Notes: generated by a model from the sequence alone, not told the origin. A stretch of 64,000 nt of DNA from Burkholderiales bacterium Ga0074133 (GCA_001464865.1 LNEG01000065.1:1-64000), one strand, 5' to 3'; shown: positions 51,337-60,845, counted from the first letter of the stretch. Made by a program: numbers and translations.

Positions 51337-52617
51337 ATGAGCTTCCAGCAAGGCCTCTCCGGCCTGAACGCATCCAGCAAGAACCTGGACGTGATCGGTC
51401 ACAACATCGCCAATGCCAACACGGTAGGCTTCAAGGCATCGCGCGCGGAATTTGCCGAGATGGTCGCGTCAGCCATCGGCTCGGCCGGTGGCAAGAACGG
51501 CGGTATCGGGGTGGAAGTGGCCAACGTGGCGCAGCAGTTCACACAGGGCAACCTGTCCATCACGGGCAACAGCCTGGATGTGGCCATCAACGGCAACGGT
51601 TTCTTCACCCTGACCCTGCCCGACGGCACGCCCGCCTACACCCGCGCCGGCAACTTCAAGCTGGACAAGGTGGGCAACATGGTCACCAACGACAACGCCA
51701 AGGTCATGGGCTACCCGGTGGACCCGACCACCGGCCTGCGCACCGGCACCGACCCCATTCCGATGGTGTTCCCTACCGCCGAGCCCATCCCGGCCAAGCA
51801 GACCACCAGCATCACCGCAGCCTTCAACCTGGATGCGCGTGCAAAGGATGCGGCAGGCGACCCGGCGGCAACGCCCCCCATTCCGGCCACGCCGCGCGCC
51901 ACGTATGGCACGTCCATCAATGTGTACGACAGCCAGGGCGTTGCCAAGCCGGTGAGCCTCTACTTCCAGAAAACGGCTACCGACAACACCTGGGATGTGT
52001 ACGACGCCCTGGACGACCCTACTGCAGTGCCACCTGTGGTGGCGACGCCCATCGGGCAGATCGTGTTCGACAACAACGGCGCCATCACCGGGCCTGCCGC
52101 CACGCCCCCCGCCACCGGCTTTGCGCTGACGCTCAACGTCAACCCCACGCCGCCCAACCCCAACAACCTGCCGGCGTTCGATGTCTCGGTGAGCCTGGAC
52201 AAGGTCACGCAGTTCGGCACCAAGTTTGCCGTGTCCAACCTCAGCCAGGACGGCTACACCGCGGGCGAACTGACGGGCATCAACATCGAGAACAACGGGA
52301 TGATCATGACCCGTTACTCCAACGGCGTGACGCGGGCCGAGGGCCAGCTGGCGCTGTCGAGCTTTCGCAACACGCAGGGCCTGGCCGATGTAGGCGGCAA
52401 CAACTGGGTGGCCACGTTCGAGTCTGGCCAGCCTGTGGCAGGCACCGCCACCGATGGCAACTTCGGCTCGCTGCGATCGGGTGCACTGGAAGACTCCAAC
52501 GTCGACCTGACGGCCGAGCTGGTGAACATGATGACCGCCCAGCGTGCCTACCAGGCCAACGCGCAGACCATCAAGACCCAGGACCAGGTGATGTCCACCC
52601 TGGTGAACCTGCGCTGA
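51337..52617 (+). CDS. flgE: flagellar hook protein FlgE
   Basis: A protein of 426 aa, the hook subunit. The N-terminus has SGLNASSKNLDVIGHNIANA and the C-terminus NVDLTAELVNMMTAQRAYQA, both typical. GAGGAG precedes the ATG at 51337; the frame is open further upstream inside flgD. The middle carries four Pro/Ala/Thr-rich stretches at about 175-187, 227-238, 252-260 and 269-279 that look like loop insertions (see findings). Confidence 0.96.
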   Translation: MSFQQGLSGLNASSKNLDVIGHNIANANTVGFKASRAEFAEMVASAIGSAGGKNGGIGVEVANVAQQFTQGNLSITGNSLDVAINGNGFFTLTLPDGTPAYTRAGNFKLDKVGNMVTNDNAKVMGYPVDPTTGLRTGTDPIPMVFPTAEPIPAKQTTSITAAFNLDARAKDAAGDPAATPPIPATPRATYGTSINVYDSQGVAKPVSLYFQKTATDNTWDVYDALDDPTAVPPVVATPIGQIVFDNNGAITGPAATPPATGFALTLNVNPTPPNPNNLPAFDVSVSLDKVTQFGTKFAVSNLSQDGYTAGELTGINIENNGMIMTRYSNGVTRAEGQLALSSFRNTQGLADVGGNNWVATFESGQPVAGTATDGNFGSLRSGALEDSNVDLTAELVNMMTAQRAYQANAQTIKTQDQVMSTLVNLR

Positions 52618-52669
52618 TCGCGCAGGCCACCGCACCCGACACCGCAACCGACGCTGGAGCCCCCGTACC

Positions 52670-53410
52670 ATGGACCGCATCATCTACACCTCGATGACGG
52701 GCGCCAGTGCGGCAGCACACCGCCAGGCCGTGCTGTCGAACAACCTGGCCAACGTGTCCACCAACGGCTTCCGGGCAGAGATGTCCACGTTCCGCTCGGT
52801 GCCGCTGCAGGGCGATGGCTCCAAGACCCGCGTGTTTGCGCTCGAAGCCACTTCGGGCCACGTCAACACGTCCGGCCCGGTGCAGCGCACGGGCCGCAAC
52901 CTCGACGCCATGGCGATAGGCAGTGCATGGTTTGCCGTGCAAGGGCTCGATGGCACCGAGGCATACACCCGCGCGGGGATCTTCGAGGTGTCCGCGCAGG
53001 GCCAGATGCTCACACCCAGCGGCCTGCCGGTGCTGTCCGACGGCGGCGCGCCTATCGACGTGCCGCCCGGTGCAGAGATCACCCTGGGCAGTGACGGCAC
53101 GGTGACCGCCAAGGCTGCCGGCCAGCCCGCGCAGGCCATCGGGCGGCTGAAGCTGGCCACGCCCACCCCGGAAGACCCGCTCAGGCGCGGTGATGACGGC
53201 CTGTTTCGCACCGTCTCTGGCGACCCGATCCCCAACGACGCGAACGCGCGACTGCTGGCAGGCGCTGTCGAGGGCTCCAACGTGAACCCCGTGGAATGCA
53301 TGGTCGGGATGATCGCCGCCTCGCGCCAGTTCGAGCAGCAGATGAAGCTGCTGCAGACCGCCGAGACCAATGACAAGAACGCCAGCCAGCTGCTGAGCAT
53401 CAACGGCTAG
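52670..53410 (+). CDS. flgF: flagellar rod protein FlgF
   Basis: A protein of 246 aa. The N-terminal motif (ASAAAHRQAVLSNNLANVST) and C-terminal motif (GSNVNPVECMVGMIAASRQF) place it in the rod/hook family, and the order between flgE and flgG gives FlgF. Length is normal for a proximal rod protein. Confidence 0.95.
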   Translation: MDRIIYTSMTGASAAAHRQAVLSNNLANVSTNGFRAEMSTFRSVPLQGDGSKTRVFALEATSGHVNTSGPVQRTGRNLDAMAIGSAWFAVQGLDGTEAYTRAGIFEVSAQGQMLTPSGLPVLSDGGAPIDVPPGAEITLGSDGTVTAKAAGQPAQAIGRLKLATPTPEDPLRRGDDGLFRTVSGDPIPNDANARLLAGAVEGSNVNPVECMVGMIAASRQFEQQMKLLQTAETNDKNASQLLSING

Positions 53411-53439
53411 CCCCAGGCCTGCTTGAAGGAGCCACCACC

Positions 53440-54222
53440 ATGATCAATTCCCTCTGGATCGCCAAGACCGGCATGTCTGCCCAGCAGACCAACCTGGACG
53501 TCATCTCGCACAACCTGGCCAACGTGTCGACCACGGGCTTCAAGCGCAACAACGCCGTGTTTGAAGACCTGATCTACCAGAACCAGCGACAGGTGGGCGC
53601 CAACAACGACGAGCAGAACCAGCTGCCCACCGGGCTGCACCTGGGACTGGGCGTGCGCACCGTGGCCACCAGCCGCAACTTCATGCAGGGCAGCCTGCAG
53701 GAGTCCAAGAACAGCCTCGATGTGGCGATCAACGGCAACGGCTTCTTCCAGCTGACCATGCCCGACGGGACCATTGGCTACACCCGCGACGGCTCGTTCC
53801 AGGTCGACTCGCAGGGGCGGCTGGTCAACTCCAGCGGTCTGCCGGTGGCCAACGGCATCACCGTGCCGCCCAACGCCACCAGCATCAGCATCAGCACCGA
53901 AGGCGCGGTCTCCGCGATCGTGCCGGGCAACACGCAGCCGCAGCCGCTGGGCAACATTGCCATGTCCAGCTTCATCAACCCGGCCGGGCTGGAGCCCATG
54001 GGCCAGAACCTGTTCAGGGAATCGGCCGCGTCGGGCCAGCCCCAGCAGGGCACACCGGGCACCAACGGCCTGGGCTTCATCCGCCAGGGCTTTCTGGAAG
54101 CCTCCAATGTGAACGTGGTGGAAGAGCTGGTGACCATGATCCAGGCCCAGCGCGCCTACGAGATGAATTCCAAGGCCATCCAGACCTCGGACCAGATGCT
54201 GGCCAAGCTGGCACAGCTGTAA
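53440..54222 (+). CDS. flgG: flagellar distal rod protein FlgG
   Basis: A protein of 260 aa. It starts MINSLWIAKTGMSAQQTNLD and ends with NVNVVEELVTMIQAQRAYEM, and its length is the classic 260 residues. FlgG forms the distal rod that passes through the P and L rings. Its ribosome binding site AGGAG precedes the ATG by 9 bases. It lies between flgF and flgH. Confidence 0.97.
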   Translation: MINSLWIAKTGMSAQQTNLDVISHNLANVSTTGFKRNNAVFEDLIYQNQRQVGANNDEQNQLPTGLHLGLGVRTVATSRNFMQGSLQESKNSLDVAINGNGFFQLTMPDGTIGYTRDGSFQVDSQGRLVNSSGLPVANGITVPPNATSISISTEGAVSAIVPGNTQPQPLGNIAMSSFINPAGLEPMGQNLFRESAASGQPQQGTPGTNGLGFIRQGFLEASNVNVVEELVTMIQAQRAYEMNSKAIQTSDQMLAKLAQL

Positions 54223-54275
54223 CGCGCAGCTCCGCCCCCGGTAAGCAGCAGCACCTTTCACCCAGGACGTCCGCC

Positions 54276-54971
54276 ATGACCCATCCCCTTCGCCTCGTGC
54301 GCGCAGCGGCCAGTGCCGTTGGCGTTGTCGCGCTCTGTGCAGGCTGCGCCAGCTTGTCGCCACCGCCTCCGGTAGACATTCTGCCCACGCTGCCACCGCC
54401 GCTGTCGGCCGCGCCGCGCATGGCGCCGCCGGTCACGGGCGGGCTGTTCCAGGCCGCCAGCTACCGCCCCGCGTTTGAAGACCGGCGCGCCCGCATGGTG
54501 GGCGACACGGTCACGATCCAGATTGTGGAGAACGTGACGGCCAGCCAGAAATCGTCGTCCACGGTGGACCGCTCATCCAACGTCTCGGGCAAGGTCACGG
54601 CCCTGCCCTTTGCCAAGGCCAGCCTCACGGGCAAGCTCGGCCTGGGCGCAGAGTCGGAGAACACCTTCGCGGGCAAGGGCGGCACCGAAAGCGCCAACAC
54701 CTTCCAGGGGTCCATCACCGCGCTGGTGGTCGATGTGCTGCCCAACGGCCACCTGGTCGTGGCGGGTGAAAAGCAGATCGGCGTGAACCAGAACGTGGAC
54801 GTGCTGCGCTTTTCGGGCATCGTGGATCCGCGCTCGCTGCAACCCAACAGCATCATCAACTCCACCCAGGTCGCCAATGTGCGGGTGGAGTCCCGCGGCC
54901 GCGGCGCGCAGAACGAGGCGCAGGCCATGGGCTGGCTGGGCCGCTTCTTCAACACGGTCACGCCGTTCTAG
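54276..54971 (+). CDS. flgH: flagellar L-ring lipoprotein FlgH
   Basis: A protein of 231 aa. The signal peptide ends in a lipobox (ALCAGC), so the mature protein is anchored to the outer membrane, where it forms the L ring. Conserved segments are VGDTVTIQIVENVTASQKSS, NGHLVVAGEKQIGVNQNVD and FSGIVDPRSLQPNSIINSTQ. It is followed by an unusually long spacer before flgI. Confidence 0.96.
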   Translation: MTHPLRLVRAAASAVGVVALCAGCASLSPPPPVDILPTLPPPLSAAPRMAPPVTGGLFQAASYRPAFEDRRARMVGDTVTIQIVENVTASQKSSSTVDRSSNVSGKVTALPFAKASLTGKLGLGAESENTFAGKGGTESANTFQGSITALVVDVLPNGHLVVAGEKQIGVNQNVDVLRFSGIVDPRSLQPNSIINSTQVANVRVESRGRGAQNEAQAMGWLGRFFNTVTPF

Positions 54972-55031
54972 GGCCTGTTCGGGCGCTGCCCACGGCGCGC
55001 CCGGGGCCGGGCGCGCACCATCGCCCAACCG

Positions 55032-55067
55032 CTATTATAATGATAGCTATAGAGGCATATAAAACCT
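55032..55067 (+). repeat. AT-rich dispersed repeat, copy d
   Basis: CTATTATAATGATAGC (55032-55047), then TATAGAGGCATATAAA, closely resembles the copy at 22900-22935. It sits in the 260-base spacer between flgH and flgI, where most genomes have only a few bases. Confidence 0.6.
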
Positions 55068-55186
55068 GCACTTTCGACCACTTTGGCTTAAAAACCGCCC
55101 TGCAGCGGCCCCAGGGGCCCTGCCCGGTGCCGCACGCGCGTGCCTCCGGTTTTCCGCCCGCCCCAGACGCATCCAATAAGCCGGTG

Positions 55187-55209
55187 AACCCGCTTCTTTT
55201 CGGGTTTTA
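55187..55209 (+). terminator. terminator-like hairpin before flgI
   Basis: AACCCG (55187-55192) and CGGGTT (55201-55206) pair around CTTCTTTT and are followed by TT. It lies 22 bases upstream of the flgI start, so it may attenuate read-through from flgH or protect the 5' end. It is weaker than the terminator after flagellin copy 2. Confidence 0.5.
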
Positions 55210-55231
55210 GTTCCCGGCATGGCCGCCCACA

Positions 55232-56383
55232 ATGGATGCCATGAAAGCCTCGTCCCACTCCCTCTTGCCGCGCAGCGCGCGTGCGCTGTGGCTGCTGCTG
55301 GCCCTGCTGGTGACCGGTATCGCGCTGCCAGCCCATGCGGTGCGCATCAAGGAAGTGGCGGCCGTGCAGGGCGTGCGCAGCAACCAGCTGTCGGGCTATG
55401 GCCTGGTGGTGGGGCTGGATGGCACCGGCGACCAGACCACGCAGATGCCCTACACGTCGCAGGCCATGTCCAACTACCTGCAGCAGATGGGCATCAGTCT
55501 GCCGCCGGGCGCTGCCGGGCAGTTCCAGCTCAAGAATGTGGCGGCCGTCATCGTGACCGCGCAACTGCCCGCATTCGCCCAGCCGGGCCAGATGATCGAC
55601 GTGAACGTGTCGTCCATGGGCAATGCCAAGTCGCTCAAGGGCGGCACGCTGATTGCCACGCCGCTGCGCGGCGCAGACGGCGAGATCTACGCGCTGGCGC
55701 AGGGCAACATGGTGGTCGGTGGCGCCGGCGCTGCCGCCGGCGGCAGCAAGGTGCAGATCAACCACCTGAGCGCCGGCCGCATCCCGCAGGGCGCCCAGGT
55801 CGAGCGCGCGGTGCCCACGCCGCTCAACGACGGCGACTCGATCACCCTGGGCCTGAACGCGTCCGATTTCCAGACCGCCCGCCGCGTGGCACAGGCCATC
55901 AACGCCAAGCTGGGCAATGGCCTGGCCACGGCACTGGACGGCCGCACGGTGCAGGTGCGCGCCCCCATGGAGCCCGGCGCACGCGTGGGCTTCATTGCCG
56001 ACCTGGAAGAGATCCCGCTCGAATCCTCGGCGCCTGCCGCCAAGGTCGTCATCAATGCGCGCACCGGCTCGGTGGTGCTCAACCAGGCCGTCACGCTGGG
56101 CCCCTGCGCCATCGCGCACGGCAACCTGTCGATCACCATCAGCTCCCGGCCCGTCATCAGCCAGCCCAACCCGCTGTCCCAGGGCCAGACGGTGGTGACG
56201 CAACAGAGCGACATCACCATCAACCAGGAGCCGGGCAACATCATCCAGATGCCGCCCTCGCCACAGTTGGCCGATGTGGTGCGTGCGCTCAACTCGCTGG
56301 GCGCCACGCCGGGCGACCTGCTGGCCATCCTGCAGGCCATCAAGGCCGCGGGCGCCCTGAACGCCGAACTGGAGGTGATCTGA
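55232..56383 (+). CDS. flgI: flagellar P-ring protein FlgI
   Basis: A protein of 383 aa with a cleavable signal peptide (ALWLLLALLVTGIALPAHA). It forms the P ring in the periplasm with help from FlgA. Core motifs are QGVRSNQLSGYGLVVGLDGT, GQMIDVNVSSMGNAKSLKGG and AIAHGNLSITISS. The ATG at 55232 is used; the ATG three codons later has GGA before it. Its stop shares a base with the flgJ start (TGATG). Confidence 0.96.
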   Translation: MDAMKASSHSLLPRSARALWLLLALLVTGIALPAHAVRIKEVAAVQGVRSNQLSGYGLVVGLDGTGDQTTQMPYTSQAMSNYLQQMGISLPPGAAGQFQLKNVAAVIVTAQLPAFAQPGQMIDVNVSSMGNAKSLKGGTLIATPLRGADGEIYALAQGNMVVGGAGAAAGGSKVQINHLSAGRIPQGAQVERAVPTPLNDGDSITLGLNASDFQTARRVAQAINAKLGNGLATALDGRTVQVRAPMEPGARVGFIADLEEIPLESSAPAAKVVINARTGSVVLNQAVTLGPCAIAHGNLSITISSRPVISQPNPLSQGQTVVTQQSDITINQEPGNIIQMPPSPQLADVVRALNSLGATPGDLLAILQAIKAAGALNAELEVI

Positions 56384-57318
56384 TGTCGCTCACCCTGCCG
56401 TCTTCGTCCGGCAACCTGACCAGCACGGCCAGCGCGTCCAATGCGCTGGCGGTGGACATACGCTCGCTCAACGCCCTGAAGTTTGACGCCGGCACGGCCA
56501 ACAGTGCGCAGGTGACGCGCGAGGCCGCCAAGCAGTTCGAGTCGCTGTTCATGCGCGAGCTGATCAAGAGCATGCGCGAGGCCACCATGAAATCCGGCCT
56601 GATGGACGGTGCCCAGGGCGACCTCGGCCAGGACATGCTCGACCAGCAGCTGTCGATCACGATGTCGGGCAAGCCCGGCGGATTGTCGGAAGCCATTGCG
56701 CGCCAGCTGTCGCGCCAGATGGGCGGTACCGACGCCAATTTCTCGGTGCCCTCCACCCTGAGCCTGCAGTCGCAGTCGTTCCGTGCGCAGTCGGCAGCGG
56801 CCACTGCAGCGACCGCCGAATCCACCCAGCCCGTGCCCAAGGGCCGCGATGGCTTTGTGCAGCACCTGAGCGGCACCGCAGAGCGCGTGGCCGCGGAAAG
56901 CGGCATCCCTGCGGCCTTCATGCTCGGCCAGGCCGGTCACGAAACCGGCTGGGGCAAGAGCGAGATCCGCAACAAGGACGGCTCCACCTCGTTCAACCTG
57001 TTCGGCATCAAGGCCACCAAGAACTGGACCGGCAAGGTGGCCGAAGTGACGACCACCGAATACATCAACGGCAAGGCCCAGAAGGTGGTGGCCAAGTTCC
57101 GCGCGTACGACTCGTACGAGGAATCCTTTCGCGACTACGCCAAGCTCATCACCGACAGCCCGCGCTACGAAAAGGCCCAGGCCACCGCCCGCACCGGCTC
57201 GGCCGTGGCGTTTGCCAGCGAGCTGCAAAAGGCAGGCTACGCCACCGACCCCGAATACGCCCGCAAGCTCAGCGGTGCCATCAACAGTGCGCTGCGGGTG
57301 CAGCGGGCGCAGGCTTGA
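56383..57318 (+). CDS. flgJ: flagellar rod-cap/peptidoglycan hydrolase FlgJ
   Basis: A protein of 311 aa with both usual parts. The N-terminal rod-cap domain (about 35-110: AAKQFESLFMRELIKSMREA, LDQQLSITMSGKPGG) and the C-terminal glucosaminidase domain (about 165-311: AESGIPAAFMLGQAGHETGW, NLFGIKATKNWTG) are present. The glutamate in GHETGWG is the expected catalytic residue. It lets the rod cross the cell wall. It is coupled to flgI and followed by a dispersed repeat. Confidence 0.96.
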   Translation: MSLTLPSSSGNLTSTASASNALAVDIRSLNALKFDAGTANSAQVTREAAKQFESLFMRELIKSMREATMKSGLMDGAQGDLGQDMLDQQLSITMSGKPGGLSEAIARQLSRQMGGTDANFSVPSTLSLQSQSFRAQSAAATAATAESTQPVPKGRDGFVQHLSGTAERVAAESGIPAAFMLGQAGHETGWGKSEIRNKDGSTSFNLFGIKATKNWTGKVAEVTTTEYINGKAQKVVAKFRAYDSYEESFRDYAKLITDSPRYEKAQATARTGSAVAFASELQKAGYATDPEYARKLSGAINSALRVQRAQA

Positions 57319-57327
57319 CATGAAGCA

Positions 57328-57406
57328 CCCCCTGAGTCGCCTTCGGCGCCTTCCCCCTCAAGGGGGACGACGCCCTCACTGCGGGGCGGCCCTTGCTCGG
57401 CGTCCC
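57328..57406 (+). repeat. Comamonadaceae-type intergenic repeat after flgJ
   Basis: Nested palindromes: CCCCCT (57355-57360 region) with AGGGGG (57361-57366), a CGCCTTCGGCG hairpin, and GGGACG…CGCC pairing with GGCGTCCC (57399-57406). I recognise this block as a common repeat of Comamonadaceae genomes. It fills most of the 162-base flgJ-flgK spacer and could act as a transcript-end or stabilising structure. Confidence 0.65.
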
Positions 57407-57480
57407 AGGCATGGGCCGCGCCAGTTTCACGTGCTTTGCCTGCTGACACCGATGGCGACAACAGAGATGCGAGGTGAGCC

Positions 57481-59457
57481 ATGAGTCTGCTCAACGTCGG
57501 CTCCCGCGCGCTGCTGGCCAACCAGGTGGCGCTGCAGACGGCGGGCCACAACATTGCCAACGTCAATACGCCGGGCTACTCGCGCCAGACGGTGGTGCTG
57601 CAGACCGTACAGGGCCAGTTCACGGGCGGCGGCTACATCGGCCAGGGCGTGGACGTGCAGACCATTTTGCGCAACCAGAGCGAACTGCTCACGCGCCAGG
57701 CCGCGCAGGCGGGTTCGGTGCAGGCGTCCGACAGCGTGCGGGCCGAGCGCCTGCGCCAGTTGCAGGAAGTCTTCAGTGGCGGCACTGCAGGGCTGGGCGC
57801 CGCCATCAACGACATGATGAACGCCTTGTCGGACGTGGTGAACTCCCCCACCGACATCACGGCGCGCAACGTGGTGCTGACACGCATGGACGAAACGGCG
57901 GCCCGCATGCGCTCGTCGGCCGAGCGGCTCAACGAAATCCAGTACACGGTCACCGAGCAGCTGCAAAGCAGCATCACCGCCGTCAACAGCCTGGCCACGC
58001 AGATTGCCGCCGTCAACGAGCAGATCGCACGGGCCAAGGGCAACGGACAAAGCCCCAACGACCTGCTGGACCAGCGCGACCAGCTCATCCGCGATATGAA
58101 CCAGTACGTGCAGGTCACGCAGATCCCGGCGGATGACGGCACTGTGGGCCTGTTTGTGGGCGGCAGCCAGCCGCTGGTGCTGGGAAACACGGCCACGCAG
58201 CTCTCGATTGGCGATGCGTCAGCGTTCCCGGGCAGCGGCCAGCTCAAGCTGTTCTTCAACCGCCCCGGTGCGCCCGCGTTCGAGATCGATGAAAACGTGC
58301 TGGGCGGCGGTTCGGTGTCGGGCTTGCTGCGCTTCAACAACACCGACCTGGCCGAAGGCCGCAACCTGCTGGGCCGCATGGCGATGGGCATCGGCATGGT
58401 GATGAACAAGCAGCAGCAGCTGGGGCTCACGCTGGACGGTCAGGTGGGCAAGCCGCTGTTCGGCCTGCCCACCAGCATGCCCGGTTCGACCAACGGGGCG
58501 GGTGTCGGCAACGTCACGTTCACCGATGCCACCAACTTCTCGGCATCCGACTACGAGATCCGTTTCACCACCGGCACGGCCGGCCAGGTGGTGCGGCTGT
58601 CGGACGGACAGGCCACGGCCTTCACCAGCGCTGCCAACCTGGCCACGCTGCAGATCGACGGCCTGCAGTTCAACCTGACCACCCCGGGCGTGCCCGGTGA
58701 ACGCATGCTGTTCAAGCCGTTCAGCACGGCGGCGGCCAACGTGCAGTCGCTGGTGTATTCGCCGCGCGACCTGGCGGCAGCCAACCCGGTGAATGCGGCC
58801 ATGGGCACGTCCAACGGCGGCACGCTGCAGCTGGGCAGCCTCAAGGCCACGGGCGAGCCCAACCCGCCCGGGCTGGTGCTGCCACCCAATGCCAACCCGG
58901 CCGCACTGCCGCCCATTCTTGGCGGCGTGCAGCTCAGGTTCAATGCCGGCCCGCCCACCACCTACGACGTGCTCGACCGCGGCACGGCGCCTCCCACGAC
59001 GGTGGCTGCGGCGCAGCCGTACGTGCCGGGTGCACCGATTTCCGTCAACGGTTGGCAGATCACGCTGAAGGGCTCGCCCAAAAGTGGCGACACCGTGGTG
59101 ATCGGCAATGCCCTGGACCCGCAGTACGGCGACGCCTACACCCGCAACGCCGGCAACGCCACAGCGCTCCTGGGGCTGCGCGACGTGAAGATGTTTGACG
59201 AATCCACGCTGAGCGACGGCTACGCCAGTGCCATCGCCCAGGTGGGTACGCGCACACAGAGCGCGCTGTTCGCGGCCAAGCTGTCGGACACACTGGCCAG
59301 CAACCTGGAGCGTGACCGCACTGCCGTGTCGGGCGTGAACCTGGACGAAGAGGCCGCACGGCTCATCCAGTACCAGCAGGCCTACCAGGCCTCGGCCAAG
59401 ATGATCCAGATTGCCCAGAACATCTTTGACTCGCTGATCCAGGGCCTTGGCCGCTGA
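57481..59457 (+). CDS. flgK: flagellar hook-filament junction protein FlgK
   Basis: A protein of 658 aa, hook-associated protein 1. The N-terminus has LLNVGSRALLANQVALQTAG and HNIANVNTPGYSRQTVVLQ. The C-terminus has SGVNLDEEAARLIQYQQAYQ and IFDSLIQGLGR. The middle is long but within the family range. It is followed by flgL after 20 bases. Confidence 0.96.
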   Translation: MSLLNVGSRALLANQVALQTAGHNIANVNTPGYSRQTVVLQTVQGQFTGGGYIGQGVDVQTILRNQSELLTRQAAQAGSVQASDSVRAERLRQLQEVFSGGTAGLGAAINDMMNALSDVVNSPTDITARNVVLTRMDETAARMRSSAERLNEIQYTVTEQLQSSITAVNSLATQIAAVNEQIARAKGNGQSPNDLLDQRDQLIRDMNQYVQVTQIPADDGTVGLFVGGSQPLVLGNTATQLSIGDASAFPGSGQLKLFFNRPGAPAFEIDENVLGGGSVSGLLRFNNTDLAEGRNLLGRMAMGIGMVMNKQQQLGLTLDGQVGKPLFGLPTSMPGSTNGAGVGNVTFTDATNFSASDYEIRFTTGTAGQVVRLSDGQATAFTSAANLATLQIDGLQFNLTTPGVPGERMLFKPFSTAAANVQSLVYSPRDLAAANPVNAAMGTSNGGTLQLGSLKATGEPNPPGLVLPPNANPAALPPILGGVQLRFNAGPPTTYDVLDRGTAPPTTVAAAQPYVPGAPISVNGWQITLKGSPKSGDTVVIGNALDPQYGDAYTRNAGNATALLGLRDVKMFDESTLSDGYASAIAQVGTRTQSALFAAKLSDTLASNLERDRTAVSGVNLDEEAARLIQYQQAYQASAKMIQIAQNIFDSLIQGLGR

Positions 59458-59477
59458 CCGCCGCGCAGGAGAACGCC

Positions 59478-60845
59478 ATGAACAACAACATCTACCGCGT
59501 TGGCACTGCCAACATGTACGACAACACCCTGCGCAACCTTGGCACGCGGCAGACCAACCTGACCAACCTCCAGGAAAACCTGACCTCGGGCAAGCGGGTG
59601 GTACGCGCCAGCGACGACCCGGTGTCGGCCGCGCAGGCCGAGCGCGCCCTGAACCGCCTGGCTCGCATCCAGACCGAGCAGCGTGCGCTGGAAACCCAGC
59701 GCAACGCCATCGCGCAGGCCGAATCTTCCATGGGCGACGCCGTGGGACTGGTGCAGGAGGCGCGCCAGCTGCTGGTGAGCGCAGGCAACGCCGCCCTGAG
59801 CACCAGCGAGCGCGCCACCATCGCCAACCAGTTGCAAAGCCTGCGGGACCAGCTCACCGCCGTGGCCAACCGCACCGACACCAACGGCCTGCCACTGCTG
59901 GGCGCGCTGGGCAGTGCGCAGTCGCCGTTTCTCGGGCCGCTGGGCGGCACGCCCGACTACCTGTTTGCCGGCCAGCCAGGGCAGACTGCCAGCAACGGCG
60001 TGGCGATCCCCAACACGCTCGATGGCGACGCGGCCTTCATGTTCGATGCCACGCGCGACGGCAGCTTCCATGCCGCCATCGGACAGGGCACGAGCACCGT
60101 GATCGTGCCTGGCGCCACCACGGGCTCGGTACCCGCCGGTGCGCAGCCCAACCGCGCGCTCAATACATCGCCCATCACCGTCACGCCAGGGTTTGTCTTC
60201 AACGAAGACCCCGCTACCGGTCAGGCCTACAGCTACAGCGTGAGCTTCTCGAACGTGACGCTGGACCCGGCCACCAACACGCTGTCGGCCACGTACAACA
60301 TCACCAGCACCGACCCGGCCTTCGTGCCGCCCGCGGCGCAGACACTCACCCCCATCAGGATCGGCCAGAAGAACGAGTTCAGCATCAACGGTGTGCCCGG
60401 CATGGCGTTCAAGATCACGGCCACCCCCACCAAGGCGGTGGACGGCACCATCACACTGTCGCCGGCCGATGGCGACACCATCGGCATTGCGCCCAATGCC
60501 AGCCTGTTCAGCGTGCTGGACAAGGCCGTCAACGAACTGCGTGCGGCCCCCAACTCGGGGCTGGCCAGCCAGGCGAGCGGGCAGGCCCTGGCCAATGTGG
60601 ACAAGGGCCTGGAGCGCATGGGCAACATCCGCAGCTTTGCGGGCGAGCTGCTCAACCGCGCAGACCGCATCACGGGGGACCAGACCAAGCGCTCCATTCA
60701 GCTGGAGTCCGACCGCTCACGCGCCGAAGATCTGGACATGATCCAGGGCATCTCGGACTTCCAGAACCAGCAGGTCGGCTACGAGGCGGCGCTCAAGTCG
60801 TATTCGATGGTGCAGAAGCTGTCGCTGTTCAATTTCATCGGCTAG
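59478..60845 (+). CDS. flgL: flagellar hook-filament junction protein FlgL
   Basis: A protein of 455 aa, hook-associated protein 3. It has the flagellin-like N-terminus (DNTLRNLGTRQTNLTNLQEN, SGKRVVRASDDPVSAAQAER) and a C-terminal helix (GISDFQNQQVGYEAALKSYS). AGGAG precedes the ATG. It ends the flg run, just left of a MITE-like element. Confidence 0.95.
   Translation: MNNNIYRVGTANMYDNTLRNLGTRQTNLTNLQENLTSGKRVVRASDDPVSAAQAERALNRLARIQTEQRALETQRNAIAQAESSMGDAVGLVQEARQLLVSAGNAALSTSERATIANQLQSLRDQLTAVANRTDTNGLPLLGALGSAQSPFLGPLGGTPDYLFAGQPGQTASNGVAIPNTLDGDAAFMFDATRDGSFHAAIGQGTSTVIVPGATTGSVPAGAQPNRALNTSPITVTPGFVFNEDPATGQAYSYSVSFSNVTLDPATNTLSATYNITSTDPAFVPPAAQTLTPIRIGQKNEFSINGVPGMAFKITATPTKAVDGTITLSPADGDTIGIAPNASLFSVLDKAVNELRAAPNSGLASQASGQALANVDKGLERMGNIRSFAGELLNRADRITGDQTKRSIQLESDRSRAEDLDMIQGISDFQNQQVGYEAALKSYSMVQKLSLFNFIG

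Noticed and set aside
55687-57321. 544-codon minus-strand frame opposite flgI and flgJ
   Set aside because: Antisense shadow of two well conserved genes in GC-rich DNA.
57481-60845. Sigma28 promoter for flgK-flgL
   Set aside because: No TAAA-N15-CGA(T/A)AA site was found in the flgJ-flgK spacer.
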